A stretch of 64,000 bases of DNA from contig NZ_JACCKA010000088.1 of the NCBI RefSeq assembly GCF_013425525.1, positions 1 to 64,000 on the forward strand, read 5' to 3'. Positions within the stretch are counted from its first letter, which is position 1; every line of letters starts with the position of its first letter. Shown piece after piece: positions 53,629 through 63,593 of the stretch. Both the position numbers and the translations under genes were made by a program. The notes under the pieces were generated by a model. The model saw nothing but the letters and a program-made list of their open reading frames with translations. It was not told where the DNA came from and ran no database searches. The DNA comes from Luteimonas salinisoli. GTDB lineage: Bacteria; Pseudomonadota; Gammaproteobacteria; Xanthomonadales; Xanthomonadaceae.

Positions 53629-55338
53629 TTGAAGCGCAACCACGGCAACGCGCCGCCAGCGTACGGACACGCGCCTGACGGGGATGCGGCATGCCGCCCC
53701 CGGCGCTCCAGCATCGTCTGGGTGCTCGCGATCCTGCTGGCGCTGCTGGCCAGCGGCACGGTCGCCGCGCAGGAGTGGCGCTACCGGGTGCGTCCGGGCG
53801 ATACCGTCTGGGACCTGAGCCGGAAACACCTGCGCCCGGACATCCCGTGGCAGCGCCTGCAGGCGCACAACGCCATCGACGATCCCTGGCGGATGCCCCC
53901 GGGCATCCAGGTGCGGATCCCGGTCGCCTGGCTACGAGTGCAACCGGCCACGGCCACCATCGTCGCGCTGCACGGGGAGGCGAGCGTCGCCGACGCCGGC
54001 GGCAGGCAGGATCCGGCGCGCACCGGGATGCAGGTCGGCGCCGGCAGCATCGTCCGCACGGCCGACGATGCCAACCTCACCCTGCGCTTCGCCGACGGCT
54101 CGCGGCTGCAACTGCACGCGGACAGCGAACTGCGCCTGGACAAGCTCAGCGCCTACGGCTCCACCGGCATGGTCGACACCCGCACGCGCCTGCTTCGCGG
54201 CCGCAGCACCAATTCGGCCGCCCGCGCCCGCGGCCCGGCCTCGCACTTCATCGTCGACACTCCCGGCACCATGGCCTCGGTCCGGGGCACCGGGTTCCGC
54301 ATCGGCTACGACACCCAGGCGCGCACCACCCGCTCCGAGGTGCTCGAAGGCCGCGTGGCGGTCAGCGGCGGCGGCCGCAGCCTGCTCCTCGGCGCCGGGC
54401 TCGGCACGCTCAACGACGACCGCAACCGCCCCCGGCCGGCCGCCCCGCTGCTGCCCGCGCCGGACCTGTCCTCGTGGCCGGCGGAACTGCAGCAGATGCC
54501 CGCCCCGCTGAGCTGGCCGGCGCTGGACGGCGCACAGGGATACCGCTTACAGCTGGCCGCGGACCCCGAGTTCCTGACCCTGCTGCAGGACCGCACCAGC
54601 GACACGCCCGTCGTCGAACTGTCCGCGCCGGGCGACGGCGTCTTCCACGCGCGCGTCCGCGCGATCGACGCGCGCGGGCTGGAAGGCCTGGACGCGGTGC
54701 GCGAGGTCCGGGTCGCCGCCAATCCCCCGCCGCCGTTCGCGATCGCGCCGATCGAGGAGGGCGCCACGCACGGGCCGCGGCCGCGGTTCCGCTGGACCCG
54801 CAGCGAGGGGGCCGCACGCTACCGTCTGCAGGTCGCCGCCGATGCCTCGTTCGCCACGCCGCTGATCGATCGCGCCGGGCTGGCCCGCACCGAGCTCCGG
54901 GCGCCGCAGGAGCTGCCGCCGGGCGACTACTTCTGGCGCATCGGCGCCATCGATGCCGACGGCAAACACGGCCCCTACGGCAAGCCCGTCCGGTTCGCGC
55001 TGCGCGACCCGGAGCCGGGTCCGGCGATCGGCACCGGCGACGTCGACCGCGACAGGCGCAGCCTGCAGGTGCGCTGGCCGGCCGGCGGCGACGACCAGCG
55101 CTACCATTTCCAGCTCTCTCGCGACCGCGACTTCGCGCGCATCGAGCTGGAACGCGAGCTCGACGAAAACCGCATCGAACTGCCCGGGCTCGGCTCCGGT
55201 ACCTGGTACATGCGCACCCGGCTGGTCGACAGCGACGGCTACGCGCATCCGTTCGGTCCGGTGCAGAGCGTCAGGATCGGCTGCCTGCCGTGCAGGATCG
55301 CGCTGGGCGTCGGCGCTGCGCTTCTGCTGGTGCTGTGA
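53629..55338 (+). CDS. LysM-FecR domain envelope protein with fibronectin-like repeats
   Basis: 569 residues from TTG 53629; an ATG at 53599 sits in a likely -10 box. Signal/TM IVWVLAILLALLASGTVAAQ; LysM-like YRVRPGDTVWDLSRKHL (about 55-70); FecR domain (TGMQVGAGSIVRTADDANLT, FIVDTPGTMASVRGTGFRIG, SEVLEGRVAVSG); then three repeats each ending YRLQVAADASF- or FHFQLSRDRDF-like, resembling Fn3 or Y_Y_Y folds, and a C-terminal hydrophobic tail. Peptidoglycan or membrane-tethered; FecR-domain proteins of this layout are commonly paired with CHASE2 proteins. No sigma factor is near, so not a classical FecR. Confidence 0.9.
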   Translation: MKRNHGNAPPAYGHAPDGDAACRPRRSSIVWVLAILLALLASGTVAAQEWRYRVRPGDTVWDLSRKHLRPDIPWQRLQAHNAIDDPWRMPPGIQVRIPVAWLRVQPATATIVALHGEASVADAGGRQDPARTGMQVGAGSIVRTADDANLTLRFADGSRLQLHADSELRLDKLSAYGSTGMVDTRTRLLRGRSTNSAARARGPASHFIVDTPGTMASVRGTGFRIGYDTQARTTRSEVLEGRVAVSGGGRSLLLGAGLGTLNDDRNRPRPAAPLLPAPDLSSWPAELQQMPAPLSWPALDGAQGYRLQLAADPEFLTLLQDRTSDTPVVELSAPGDGVFHARVRAIDARGLEGLDAVREVRVAANPPPPFAIAPIEEGATHGPRPRFRWTRSEGAARYRLQVAADASFATPLIDRAGLARTELRAPQELPPGDYFWRIGAIDADGKHGPYGKPVRFALRDPEPGPAIGTGDVDRDRRSLQVRWPAGGDDQRYHFQLSRDRDFARIELERELDENRIELPGLGSGTWYMRTRLVDSDGYAHPFGPVQSVRIGCLPCRIALGVGAALLLVL

Positions 55339-56534
55339 CCGCATCCGGCAGCCGGCGGCGCGAAACGGCCGGGCGCCTGGCGATCGGCCTGCTGGCCTGC
55401 CTGTGCGTGTCCGGGCTGCTGGCGCGCGACCTGACCTGGCGCATCGACACCTGGATCTACGACGCCCTGCTGGCGGGCACCCAACAGGACGTCGACGAGC
55501 GCATCGTGGTGGTCGCCATCGACGAGCGCAGCCTGGCCGCGCTCGGGCGCTGGCCCTGGCCGCGCGACACCCACGCCCGGCTGCTCGACCGCCTTCACGA
55601 GGCCGGCGCGCGCGGCGTGGCGCTGAACGTGGTTTTCGCCGAACCGGCGCGCGACGGCGGCGACGGGGATGCACGCCTGGCCGCGGCACTGGCGCGCAGC
55701 GGGCGTGCCGTCCTGCCGGTCATGGCCGAGCCGTCGGAACCGGACGGGATGCTCATCGAGGTGCTGCCGATGCCCGACCTCATCGAGGCCGCGGCCGGGC
55801 TCGGGCATGTCGAAGCCGCCGTCGACCGCGACGGTGTGGCCAGGGATGCCTACCTGCGCGCCGGCCTGGGATCGGCGCACTGGCCGGCGCTGGCGCTGGC
55901 GCTGCTGGAAGCCGGCACCGCGCCGCCCGCCGCCCTGCCGGGCACGCGCGATCCGCAGCCCCGGCAGCCCTCGCCCTATCACTGGGTGCGCGACCACCGG
56001 ATCATGGTGCCCTACGCGCCCGACGCATTCGCGCAGGTGTCCTATCTCGACGTGCTGCAGGGCCGGGCCGGCGACGCGCTGCTGCACGATCGCTGGGTGC
56101 TGGTCGGCACCACCGCCGCCGGCATCGACCAGGGCGTGCCGTCGCCGCTCACCGGCCCCGGTCGAAGCCTGCCGGCGATCGCGTACCACGCCAACCTGCT
56201 CAACACGCTGCTCCTCGACCAGGCGATCGCGCCGCTCACCCGCCTGCAGCAGTGGATCCTCGCGATCGGCCTGGTGCTGCTGCCGGTGATGCTCTACGGC
56301 GGGAGCGCCCCGTGGCGCCGCCCATGGGCGATGGCGCTGCTGGGCGTCGCCGTGACGCTGCTGTCGAGCGCGCTGCTGCTGCGCTACGGCCGCTACTGGT
56401 TCCCGCCGGCCGCGACGGTGGCGGTGTTGACGGCCGGCAGCGCGGTCCTGGCGCTGTGGCGGCCGAGCCGCTCGCACCGCACTGCCGCGGACGTGCTGGG
56501 GCAGCGTCCGCCGCCCGGGGTTCCCGGCGGATGA
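55335..56534 (+). CDS. CHASE2-domain membrane sensor without an output domain
   Basis: 399 residues from GTG 55335, overlapping the FecR-gene stop (GTGA). N-terminal TM (LAIGLLACLCVSGLLARDL), periplasmic CHASE2 domain (IVVVAIDERSLAALGRWPWPR, VLVGTTAAGIDQGVPSPL, IAYHANLLNTLL), then three TM helices (WILAIGLVLLPVMLY; AMALLGVAVTLLSSALLL; AATVAVLTAGSAVLAL) and a short Arg/Pro tail. Adenylate or diguanylate cyclase or kinase domains that normally follow CHASE2 are absent. Confidence 0.9.
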   Translation: MTASGSRRRETAGRLAIGLLACLCVSGLLARDLTWRIDTWIYDALLAGTQQDVDERIVVVAIDERSLAALGRWPWPRDTHARLLDRLHEAGARGVALNVVFAEPARDGGDGDARLAAALARSGRAVLPVMAEPSEPDGMLIEVLPMPDLIEAAAGLGHVEAAVDRDGVARDAYLRAGLGSAHWPALALALLEAGTAPPAALPGTRDPQPRQPSPYHWVRDHRIMVPYAPDAFAQVSYLDVLQGRAGDALLHDRWVLVGTTAAGIDQGVPSPLTGPGRSLPAIAYHANLLNTLLLDQAIAPLTRLQQWILAIGLVLLPVMLYGGSAPWRRPWAMALLGVAVTLLSSALLLRYGRYWFPPAATVAVLTAGSAVLALWRPSRSHRTAADVLGQRPPPGVPGG

Positions 56535-56623
56535 GCGGCCGGCGGACGCCCTCGAAGCGCTTCCCGTCGACCGGCGGCCACGCGCCGCCGACCGGCGCTC
56601 CGGTCGTCCGCAGGAGCTGAGCG

Positions 56624-58474
56624 ATGGCGCTGGAAGGCGATGCCGGGCAACTGGTCAAGGTGGTGACCCTGCTGGGCGCGGCGGTGGTGGCTGTGCCGCT
56701 GTTCCGCCGCCTCGGGCTCGGCTCGGTGCTCGGCTACCTCGCCGCGGGGCTGGCGATCGGTCCGTTCGGGCTGGCACTGTTCGCCGAGCCCCAGGCCATC
56801 CTGCATTTCGCCGAACTGGGCGTGGTGATGTTCCTGTTCGTGGTCGGGCTGGAGATGCGCCCCTCGCACCTGTGGAGCCTGCGGCGGCAGATCTTCGGCC
56901 TCGGCACCGTGCAGATCCTCGCCTGCACCGCGGCGCTGCTCGGGGTCGGGATGGCGTTCGGTTTCAGCCTGCCGGTGGCCTTCATCGGCGCGGCCGGTTT
57001 CGTGCTCACCTCGACCGCGATCGTGATGCAGCTGCTCGGCGAGCGCGGCGACATCGCCCTGCCCCGCGGCCAGCGCATGGTCTCGGTCCTGCTGTTCGAG
57101 GACCTGCTGATCGTGCCGCTGCTGGCGCTGGTGGCGCTGATGTCGCCGACCGCGGCCGATCCGGAGGCCGGGTCGCGGCTTGCCTCGATCGGCGTCGCGG
57201 TCGCCTCGCTGGCCGGCCTGATCGTCGCCGGTCTGTACCTGCTCAACCCGCTGTTCCGGATCCTCGCCGTGGCCGGTGCGCGCGAAGTGATGACCGCGGC
57301 CGCGCTGCTGGTGGTGCTGGGCGCGGCGCTGCTGATGGAGATGGGCGGCCTGTCGACCGCGATGGGAGCGTTCCTGGCCGGCGTGCTGCTGTCCGAGTCG
57401 ACCTTCCGGCATCAGCTCGAGGCCGATATCGAACCGTTCCGCGGACTGCTGCTCGGCCTGTTCTTCCTCGCCGTGGGAATGTCGCTGGACCTGTCGGTGG
57501 TCGCCGCCAACTGGCCGCTGATCGCCGCCGCCGTGCCGGCGATGATGGTCGCCAAGGGCGCGTGCATCTACCTGGTCGCCCGCCTGACCCGCAGCAGCCA
57601 CGGCGATGCCCTGGACCGCGCGGTGCTGATGGCGCAGGGCGGCGAGTTCGCCTTCGTGCTGTACGCGGCGGCGGCCTCCGGCGGCATCCTCGACGCGCAG
57701 GTCAACGCCACCCTGACCGCGGTCGTGGTGCTGTCGATGGCGCTGACGCCGCTGGCGGTGCTGCTGGCGAAGCGCTTCACCGTCCCGTCGGCGCCGTCGA
57801 TGGACGGGGTGGAACGCGCCGGCGGGCAGAGCGGCAGCGTGCTGATCATCGGCTTCGGCCGCTTCGGCCAGGTGATGAGCCAGTCGCTGCTGGCGCGCGA
57901 CGTCGACGTGACCATCATCGACACCGACATCGAGATGATCAGGAGCGCCGCCGAGTTCGGCTTCAAGGTCTACTACGGCGATGGCACCCGGCTCGACGTG
58001 CTGCACGCCTCCGGCGCGCATCGCGCGCGGGCGATCGCGGTCTGCATCGACGACCGCGCGGCCGCAACCCGCATCGCCGGACTGGCGGCGCAGGCCTTCC
58101 CGCACGCCAGGTTGCTGGTACGCGCGTTCGACCGCGAACATTCGCTGCAGCTGGTGGCCGCCGGCGTCGACTACCAGATCCGCGAGACCTTCGAGTCGGC
58201 GGTGCGCTTCGGCGAGGCAGCGCTGCGCGCGCTCGGCGTCGGGGCCGACGAGGCGGCGGCGATCGCGGCGGAAGTGCGGCGGCTGGACGCCGAGCGCTTC
58301 GAACTGGAGCTGGCGGCCGGCGGCGACCCGCGCGCCGGCATCCCGCTGCTGCGCGGCAACGCGCCGCCGAAGCCGACGCCGTTCACCACCCCGAAGCGCG
58401 AGGGACGCGCCCTCAACGACGCGACGGCCGGCGCCGCGCAGTCTGAGGACGGCTCCCCGGACTCCGGAACCTGA
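56624..58474 (+). CDS. Monovalent cation/proton antiporter (Kef family)
   Basis: 616 residues. CPA2-type membrane domain of about twelve TM (GLGSVLGYLAAGLAIGPFG, TSTAIVMQLLGERGDI, LLFEDLLIVPLLAL, GAFLAGVLLSEST) followed by a cytoplasmic TrkA-N/RCK domain (VLIIGFGRFGQVMSQSLL, DTDIEM, KVYYGDGTRLDVL). Exports K+ (KefB/KefC-like) or exchanges Na+/K+ for H+ under electrophile or pH stress. The GSH-binding features of KefC cannot be confirmed. Thus K+/H+ is the best guess. Confidence 0.92.
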   Translation: MALEGDAGQLVKVVTLLGAAVVAVPLFRRLGLGSVLGYLAAGLAIGPFGLALFAEPQAILHFAELGVVMFLFVVGLEMRPSHLWSLRRQIFGLGTVQILACTAALLGVGMAFGFSLPVAFIGAAGFVLTSTAIVMQLLGERGDIALPRGQRMVSVLLFEDLLIVPLLALVALMSPTAADPEAGSRLASIGVAVASLAGLIVAGLYLLNPLFRILAVAGAREVMTAAALLVVLGAALLMEMGGLSTAMGAFLAGVLLSESTFRHQLEADIEPFRGLLLGLFFLAVGMSLDLSVVAANWPLIAAAVPAMMVAKGACIYLVARLTRSSHGDALDRAVLMAQGGEFAFVLYAAAASGGILDAQVNATLTAVVVLSMALTPLAVLLAKRFTVPSAPSMDGVERAGGQSGSVLIIGFGRFGQVMSQSLLARDVDVTIIDTDIEMIRSAAEFGFKVYYGDGTRLDVLHASGAHRARAIAVCIDDRAAATRIAGLAAQAFPHARLLVRAFDREHSLQLVAAGVDYQIRETFESAVRFGEAALRALGVGADEAAAIAAEVRRLDAERFELELAAGGDPRAGIPLLRGNAPPKPTPFTTPKREGRALNDATAGAAQSEDGSPDSGT

Positions 58475-58758
58475 GTCGACTGCCGGAAACGGACGGGGGC
58501 GCCGGGCTTTGACGCGACTGGTTGCCTGGCCGCCCTGCTGCTATCATGCTGCGATGCAGCAACGGACCGCCCTGGCACCCGATCCAGCCCCGCCCTGCGA
58601 CCGGCCCCTTCCGGGCTGCGCGATCGCGGCGCGACCGACGCCACCATAGCGCGTCCAGCCGGTCCCCGCCGGCGCCCGCGAATGGCGCCCGCTTCCTTCT
58701 CCCCCCGAAATCCCTCATCGACCGCCCGGATTCCCGGCCGGTCCAGGATCACTCGCCC
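58475..58758 (+). promoter_or_regulatory. Leader of the SulP-Usp operon
   Basis: 284 bases without a firm gene. TATCAT at 58542-58547 is a candidate -10. A 31-codon ORF (58554-58649, [14 protein letters not shown]...) lies in the leader and could be an upstream peptide, but its codon content gives no proof. No known riboswitch is recognisable. Confidence 0.3.
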
Positions 58759-60240
58759 ATGACGTTTCCCAACCTGCGCGCGGAATGGTTCCCGAACGTG
58801 CGCGCCGACCTGCTCGCCGGCCTGGTGGTCGCGCTGGCGCTGATTCCCGAAGCGATCGCCTTCTCCATCATCGCCGGCGTCGACCCCAAGGTCGGGCTGT
58901 ACGCCTCGTTCTGCATCGCCGTGGTGATCGCGTTCACGGGCGGCCGGCCCGGGATGATCTCCGCCGCCACCGGCGCCATGGCGCTGCTGATGGTGACGCT
59001 GGTGCGGGACCACGGCCTGCAGTACCTGCTCGCCGCGACGGTGCTCACCGGCATCCTCCAGATCGTCGCCGGTTATCTGCGCCTGGCCGACCTGATGCGG
59101 TTCGTGTCGCGCTCGGTGATCACCGGCTTCGTCAACGCGCTGGCGATCCTGATCTTCATGGCGCAGATCCCCGAACTCATCGCGGTGCCGTGGATGGTCT
59201 ACCCGATGGTGGCGATCGGCCTGGGGATCATCTACGGCCTGCCGCGGTTGACCCGCACGGTGCCCTCGCCGCTGGTGGCGATCGTGCTGCTGACCGGTGC
59301 CGCGATGCTGATGGGGATCGAGGTGCCCACCGTGGGCGACAAGGGCGAACTGCCCGACAGCCTGCCGGTGTTCCTGCTGCCGGACATTCCCCTGAACCTG
59401 GAAACCCTGCGGATCATCCTGCCGGTCTCGCTGACGCTGATGGTGGTCGGCCTGCTGGAGTCGTTCCTGACCGCCAGCATCGTCGACGATCTCACCGATA
59501 CCCCCAGCGACAAGCACCGCGAGGCCAAGGGCCAGGGCATCGCCAACATCGCCTCGGGCTTCCTCGGCGGCATGGCCGGCTGCGCGATGATCGGGCAGTC
59601 GGTGATCAACGTGAAATCCGGCGGCCGCGGCCGGCTGTCGACGCTGACCGCCGGCGTGGTGCTGCTGCTGATGGTGGTGTTCGCCGCCGACTGGGTGGGG
59701 CGGATCCCGATGGCCGCACTGGTGGCGGTGATGATCATGGTGTCGATCGGCACCTTCAGCTGGCGCTCGGTCGCCGACCTGCGCACCTTCCCGAAGTCTT
59801 CCAGCCTGGTGATGATCGCTACGGTGGTGGTCACGGTGTTGACCCACGACCTGGCCAAAGGCGTGCTGACCGGGGTGCTGCTGTCGGCGCTGTTCTTCGC
59901 CCGCAAGGTCGGCCAGGTGCTGCATGTCGGCTCGGTCCCGGCCGAGGACGGCGCCGCCCGTCACTACACGGTGACCGGACAGGTATTCTTCGCCTCGGCG
60001 GAGCGCTTCATCGCCGCGTTCGACTTCGGCGAGGTGCTCGAGCGGGTCCGCATCGACGTCTCCGATGCGCACTTCTGGGACCTGAGCGCGGTCGGTGCGC
60101 TCGACAAGGTGGTGCTCAAGTTCCGCCGCGAGGGCACCGAGGTCGAGCTTGTGGGCATGGACGAGGCCAGCCGCACCCTGGTCGACCGGCTGGGCGTGCA
60201 CGACAAGCCCGGCGCCGAGCACCTGATGGGCGGACACTGA
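58759..60240 (+). CDS. SulP-family inorganic anion transporter with STAS domain
   Basis: 493 residues from ATG 58759 (AGGAT nine bases ahead; frame open further upstream in a 5' leader). SulP core: [39 protein letters not shown], then about ten TM helices and a short C-terminal STAS domain ([20 protein letters not shown]). Shorter than DauA/YchM (559). Candidate substrates are sulfate, bicarbonate or dicarboxylate; no direct evidence. Next gene is a tandem Usp protein, 10 bases away, a pairing that suggests regulated anion or bicarbonate uptake. Confidence 0.92.
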   Translation: MTFPNLRAEWFPNVRADLLAGLVVALALIPEAIAFSIIAGVDPKVGLYASFCIAVVIAFTGGRPGMISAATGAMALLMVTLVRDHGLQYLLAATVLTGILQIVAGYLRLADLMRFVSRSVITGFVNALAILIFMAQIPELIAVPWMVYPMVAIGLGIIYGLPRLTRTVPSPLVAIVLLTGAAMLMGIEVPTVGDKGELPDSLPVFLLPDIPLNLETLRIILPVSLTLMVVGLLESFLTASIVDDLTDTPSDKHREAKGQGIANIASGFLGGMAGCAMIGQSVINVKSGGRGRLSTLTAGVVLLLMVVFAADWVGRIPMAALVAVMIMVSIGTFSWRSVADLRTFPKSSSLVMIATVVVTVLTHDLAKGVLTGVLLSALFFARKVGQVLHVGSVPAEDGAARHYTVTGQVFFASAERFIAAFDFGEVLERVRIDVSDAHFWDLSAVGALDKVVLKFRREGTEVELVGMDEASRTLVDRLGVHDKPGAEHLMGGH

Positions 60241-60250
60241 GGACTACGAG

Positions 60251-61138
<888 letters not shown>

Positions 61139-61358
61139 GATCGCCGCCCTCGGCCACGACCATGCTCCTTGCGATCTCGCAGCAGCAGGTGGCCAGGGTC
61201 TGAGGCGCACGGCTGGCGCAGCAACCGGTCCGGGTCGAAGCCGCCCTTGCCAGCCCATGACCATCGACACCCCCGGCCGTGGGATTCGCGGCGTAGAGTG
61301 GCCCCGCGTCCGCAGGGCGCCCCCTTTTCTACAGTGCCCACCGGGCGGAGCGTTGCAC

Positions 61359-63464
61359 GTGTCTTCCAGATTCCCGAACTCCATTGCCCTGACGCTGGCG
61401 ATCTCGCTGGCGCTGTCCGCCTGCGCCCGCGACCAGGGCGATCCGGCGGCGACCGACGCCGATGCCGACCCCGGCGCCGCGCCCACTCTCGCCCTCGACG
61501 AGACCACCCTGCCGCCCGTCAACCGCTTCCAGCTCTCGGACCTTGACGCCGAAGCCGACGCCTGCCGCGACTTCAACGCCTTCGCCAACGGCACCTGGCT
61601 GGCGGCCAATCCGATTCCCGGCGACCGCAGCTCGTGGGGCGCGTTCGAGATGCTCGACGAGCGCTCCACCGCCGTGCAGCGCCAGCTGGCCGAACAGTCC
61701 GCGGCGAACGCGGACGCCACCGGCCCGCAGAAACTCGTCGGCGATTTCTGGGCCACCGGCATGGACGCGGAGAAGATCAACGCCCAGGGCATCGAACCGC
61801 TGCGCGAGGAACTGGCCGAGATCGACGCGCTGGCCGACGGCCCCGCCGTGGCCGACTACCTGCGCAGGTCCGCGGCGAAGGGCGGCGGCTTCCTGGTGGG
61901 CATCGGCGCGATGCCCGACTTCCAGGACGCGACCGTCAACATCGCCGCCACCGGCCAGGGCGGCCTGGGCCTGCCGGACGCGCCGTACTACACCGCCGAG
62001 GACAAGCAGAAGATCCGCGATGCCTATGTCGCCCACATCGCCAAGGTGCTGGAACTGTCCGACGTTCCCGCGGCGGATGCCGCGACCCAGGCCGCCGACG
62101 TGATGGCGTTCGAGACCCGGCTGGCCTCGGTGTCGAAGTCCCGGGAGCAGTTCTCGCGCGACGTCGGGCTCTACTACAACCCGGTGACCCCGGCCGAGGC
62201 CGACGCGCTCTCGCCCAACTTCCCGTTCACGGCATTCTTCGAGTCGCAGGGCGTCGAGGTGCCCGAGACGTTCTCGCTGTCGGTACCCGAGTACCACGCC
62301 GAGGTCAGCACGATGCTCGCCGAGGTGCCGGTCGAGCAGTGGAAGAGCTACCTGCGCTTCCACCTGGTCGACGAGGCCTCGCCGTTCCTGTCCGACGCGT
62401 TCGTCGAGCAGAACCACGCCTTCTACGGCCGCACCCTCGGTGGCCAGCAGGAGCTGAAGGAGCGCGGCAAGCGCGTGCTCCAGACCATCGACCGCAGCGC
62501 CGGCGAGGCGCTGGGCCAGCTGTACGTGAAGGTGGCCTTCCCGCCCGAGTCCAAGGCCAGGATGGAGGAGCTGATCGGCAACCTCAGCGATGCGCTCAAG
62601 GTCCGCATCGAGAACCTCGAATGGATGAGCGAGGAGACCAAGGCCAGGGCGCTGGAGAAGTGGGAAACGTTCGAGCCGCGGGTGGGCTATCCGGACAAGT
62701 GGCGCGACTGGAGCGGCCTGGCCACCGGCCGCGACAGCTACATCGGCAACGTGCTGGCCGCGCGCGAGTTCAACCATCGCTGGGACATCGGCAAGATCGG
62801 CCAGCCGGTGGACCGGTCCGAATGGGGCATGCGTCCGCAGACCGTCAACGCCTCCTACAACCCGCTCGCCAACCAGCTCACCTTCCCGGCAGCGATCCTG
62901 CAGCCGCCGTTCTTCGACCCCGAAGCGGACGATCCGCTCAACTACGGCGGCATCGGCGCGGTGATCGGCCACGAGATGACCCACGGCTACGACGACCAGG
63001 GCGCGCGCTTCGACCCGCAGGGCAACATGGTGAACTGGTGGACCGAGGCCGACCTGGAAGGCTTCAAGGCGCGCACCGGCAAGCTGGTGACGCAGTTCGA
63101 CGCCTACACCACCGAGGACGGCCGCAACCTCAACGGCAACCATACCCTGGGCGAGAACATCGCCGACCTCGGCGGACTGGCCACGGCCTACGACGCGATG
63201 AAGACCGCCACCGACGGCGCCGAGGACCCGGTGATCGACGGACTCACCCGCGACCAGCGCTTCTTCCTCGGCTGGGCCACGGTTTGGCGCCGCAACTTCA
63301 CCGGCGAGGAGCTGGACCGCCGCCTGCAGACCGACGAGCACGCGCTGGCCGGGTTCCGCGCGATCGGCGCACCGTCCAACCTGCCGGCCTTCGCCGCCGC
63401 GTTCGACTGCAAGCCCGGCGACCCGATGGTGCGCGGTGGCGACGAGCAGGTGGTGATCTGGTAG
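61359..63464 (+). CDS. M13 (neprilysin-type) zinc metallopeptidase, lipoprotein
   Basis: 701 residues from GTG 61359 with GGAG nine bases ahead. Lipoprotein signal IALTLAISLALSACARD (lipobox LSAC). Peptidase M13 N- and C-terminal domains: DACRDFNAFANGTWLAANPI, VNASYNPLANQLTFPAAIL, zinc motif HEMTH in GAVIGHEMTHGYDDQGARFD, GENIADLGG with the third ligand Glu, and MVRGGDEQVVIW at the end. Envelope oligopeptidase acting on small peptides. Followed by a terminator and a second M13 gene. Confidence 0.95.
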   Translation: MSSRFPNSIALTLAISLALSACARDQGDPAATDADADPGAAPTLALDETTLPPVNRFQLSDLDAEADACRDFNAFANGTWLAANPIPGDRSSWGAFEMLDERSTAVQRQLAEQSAANADATGPQKLVGDFWATGMDAEKINAQGIEPLREELAEIDALADGPAVADYLRRSAAKGGGFLVGIGAMPDFQDATVNIAATGQGGLGLPDAPYYTAEDKQKIRDAYVAHIAKVLELSDVPAADAATQAADVMAFETRLASVSKSREQFSRDVGLYYNPVTPAEADALSPNFPFTAFFESQGVEVPETFSLSVPEYHAEVSTMLAEVPVEQWKSYLRFHLVDEASPFLSDAFVEQNHAFYGRTLGGQQELKERGKRVLQTIDRSAGEALGQLYVKVAFPPESKARMEELIGNLSDALKVRIENLEWMSEETKARALEKWETFEPRVGYPDKWRDWSGLATGRDSYIGNVLAAREFNHRWDIGKIGQPVDRSEWGMRPQTVNASYNPLANQLTFPAAILQPPFFDPEADDPLNYGGIGAVIGHEMTHGYDDQGARFDPQGNMVNWWTEADLEGFKARTGKLVTQFDAYTTEDGRNLNGNHTLGENIADLGGLATAYDAMKTATDGAEDPVIDGLTRDQRFFLGWATVWRRNFTGEELDRRLQTDEHALAGFRAIGAPSNLPAFAAAFDCKPGDPMVRGGDEQVVIW

Positions 63465-63488
63465 CCGGCCGCGAGCGCCGCGACCGCG

Positions 63489-63520
63489 AAGGGCCCGGCC
63501 AGCGCCGGGCCTTTTTTTTT
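63489..63520 (+). terminator. Rho-independent terminator after the first M13 peptidase
   Basis: GGGCCCGGC, a CAGC loop and GCCGGGCC form a hairpin followed by nine T residues, 25 bases after the stop. Confidence 0.92.
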
Positions 63521-63559
63521 AGCCGCCGACGCGTTCATCGCGATCGCCGGTGAGCTTGC

Positions 63560-63565
63560 TAGACT
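63560..63565 (+). promoter_or_regulatory. Probable -10 box (TAGACT) of the second M13 gene
   Basis: GCTAGACTTCC lies 28 bases before the ATG at 63594 and just after the terminator, consistent with an independent promoter. Confidence 0.45.
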
Positions 63566-63593
63566 TCCGCGACCTTTCCGGATGGATCCCGCG

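Noticed and set aside
58522-58758. 79-codon N-terminal extension of the SulP protein
   Set aside because: Composition is non-membrane, Arg/Pro-rich and unlike SulP; ATG 58759 gives a standard N-terminus.
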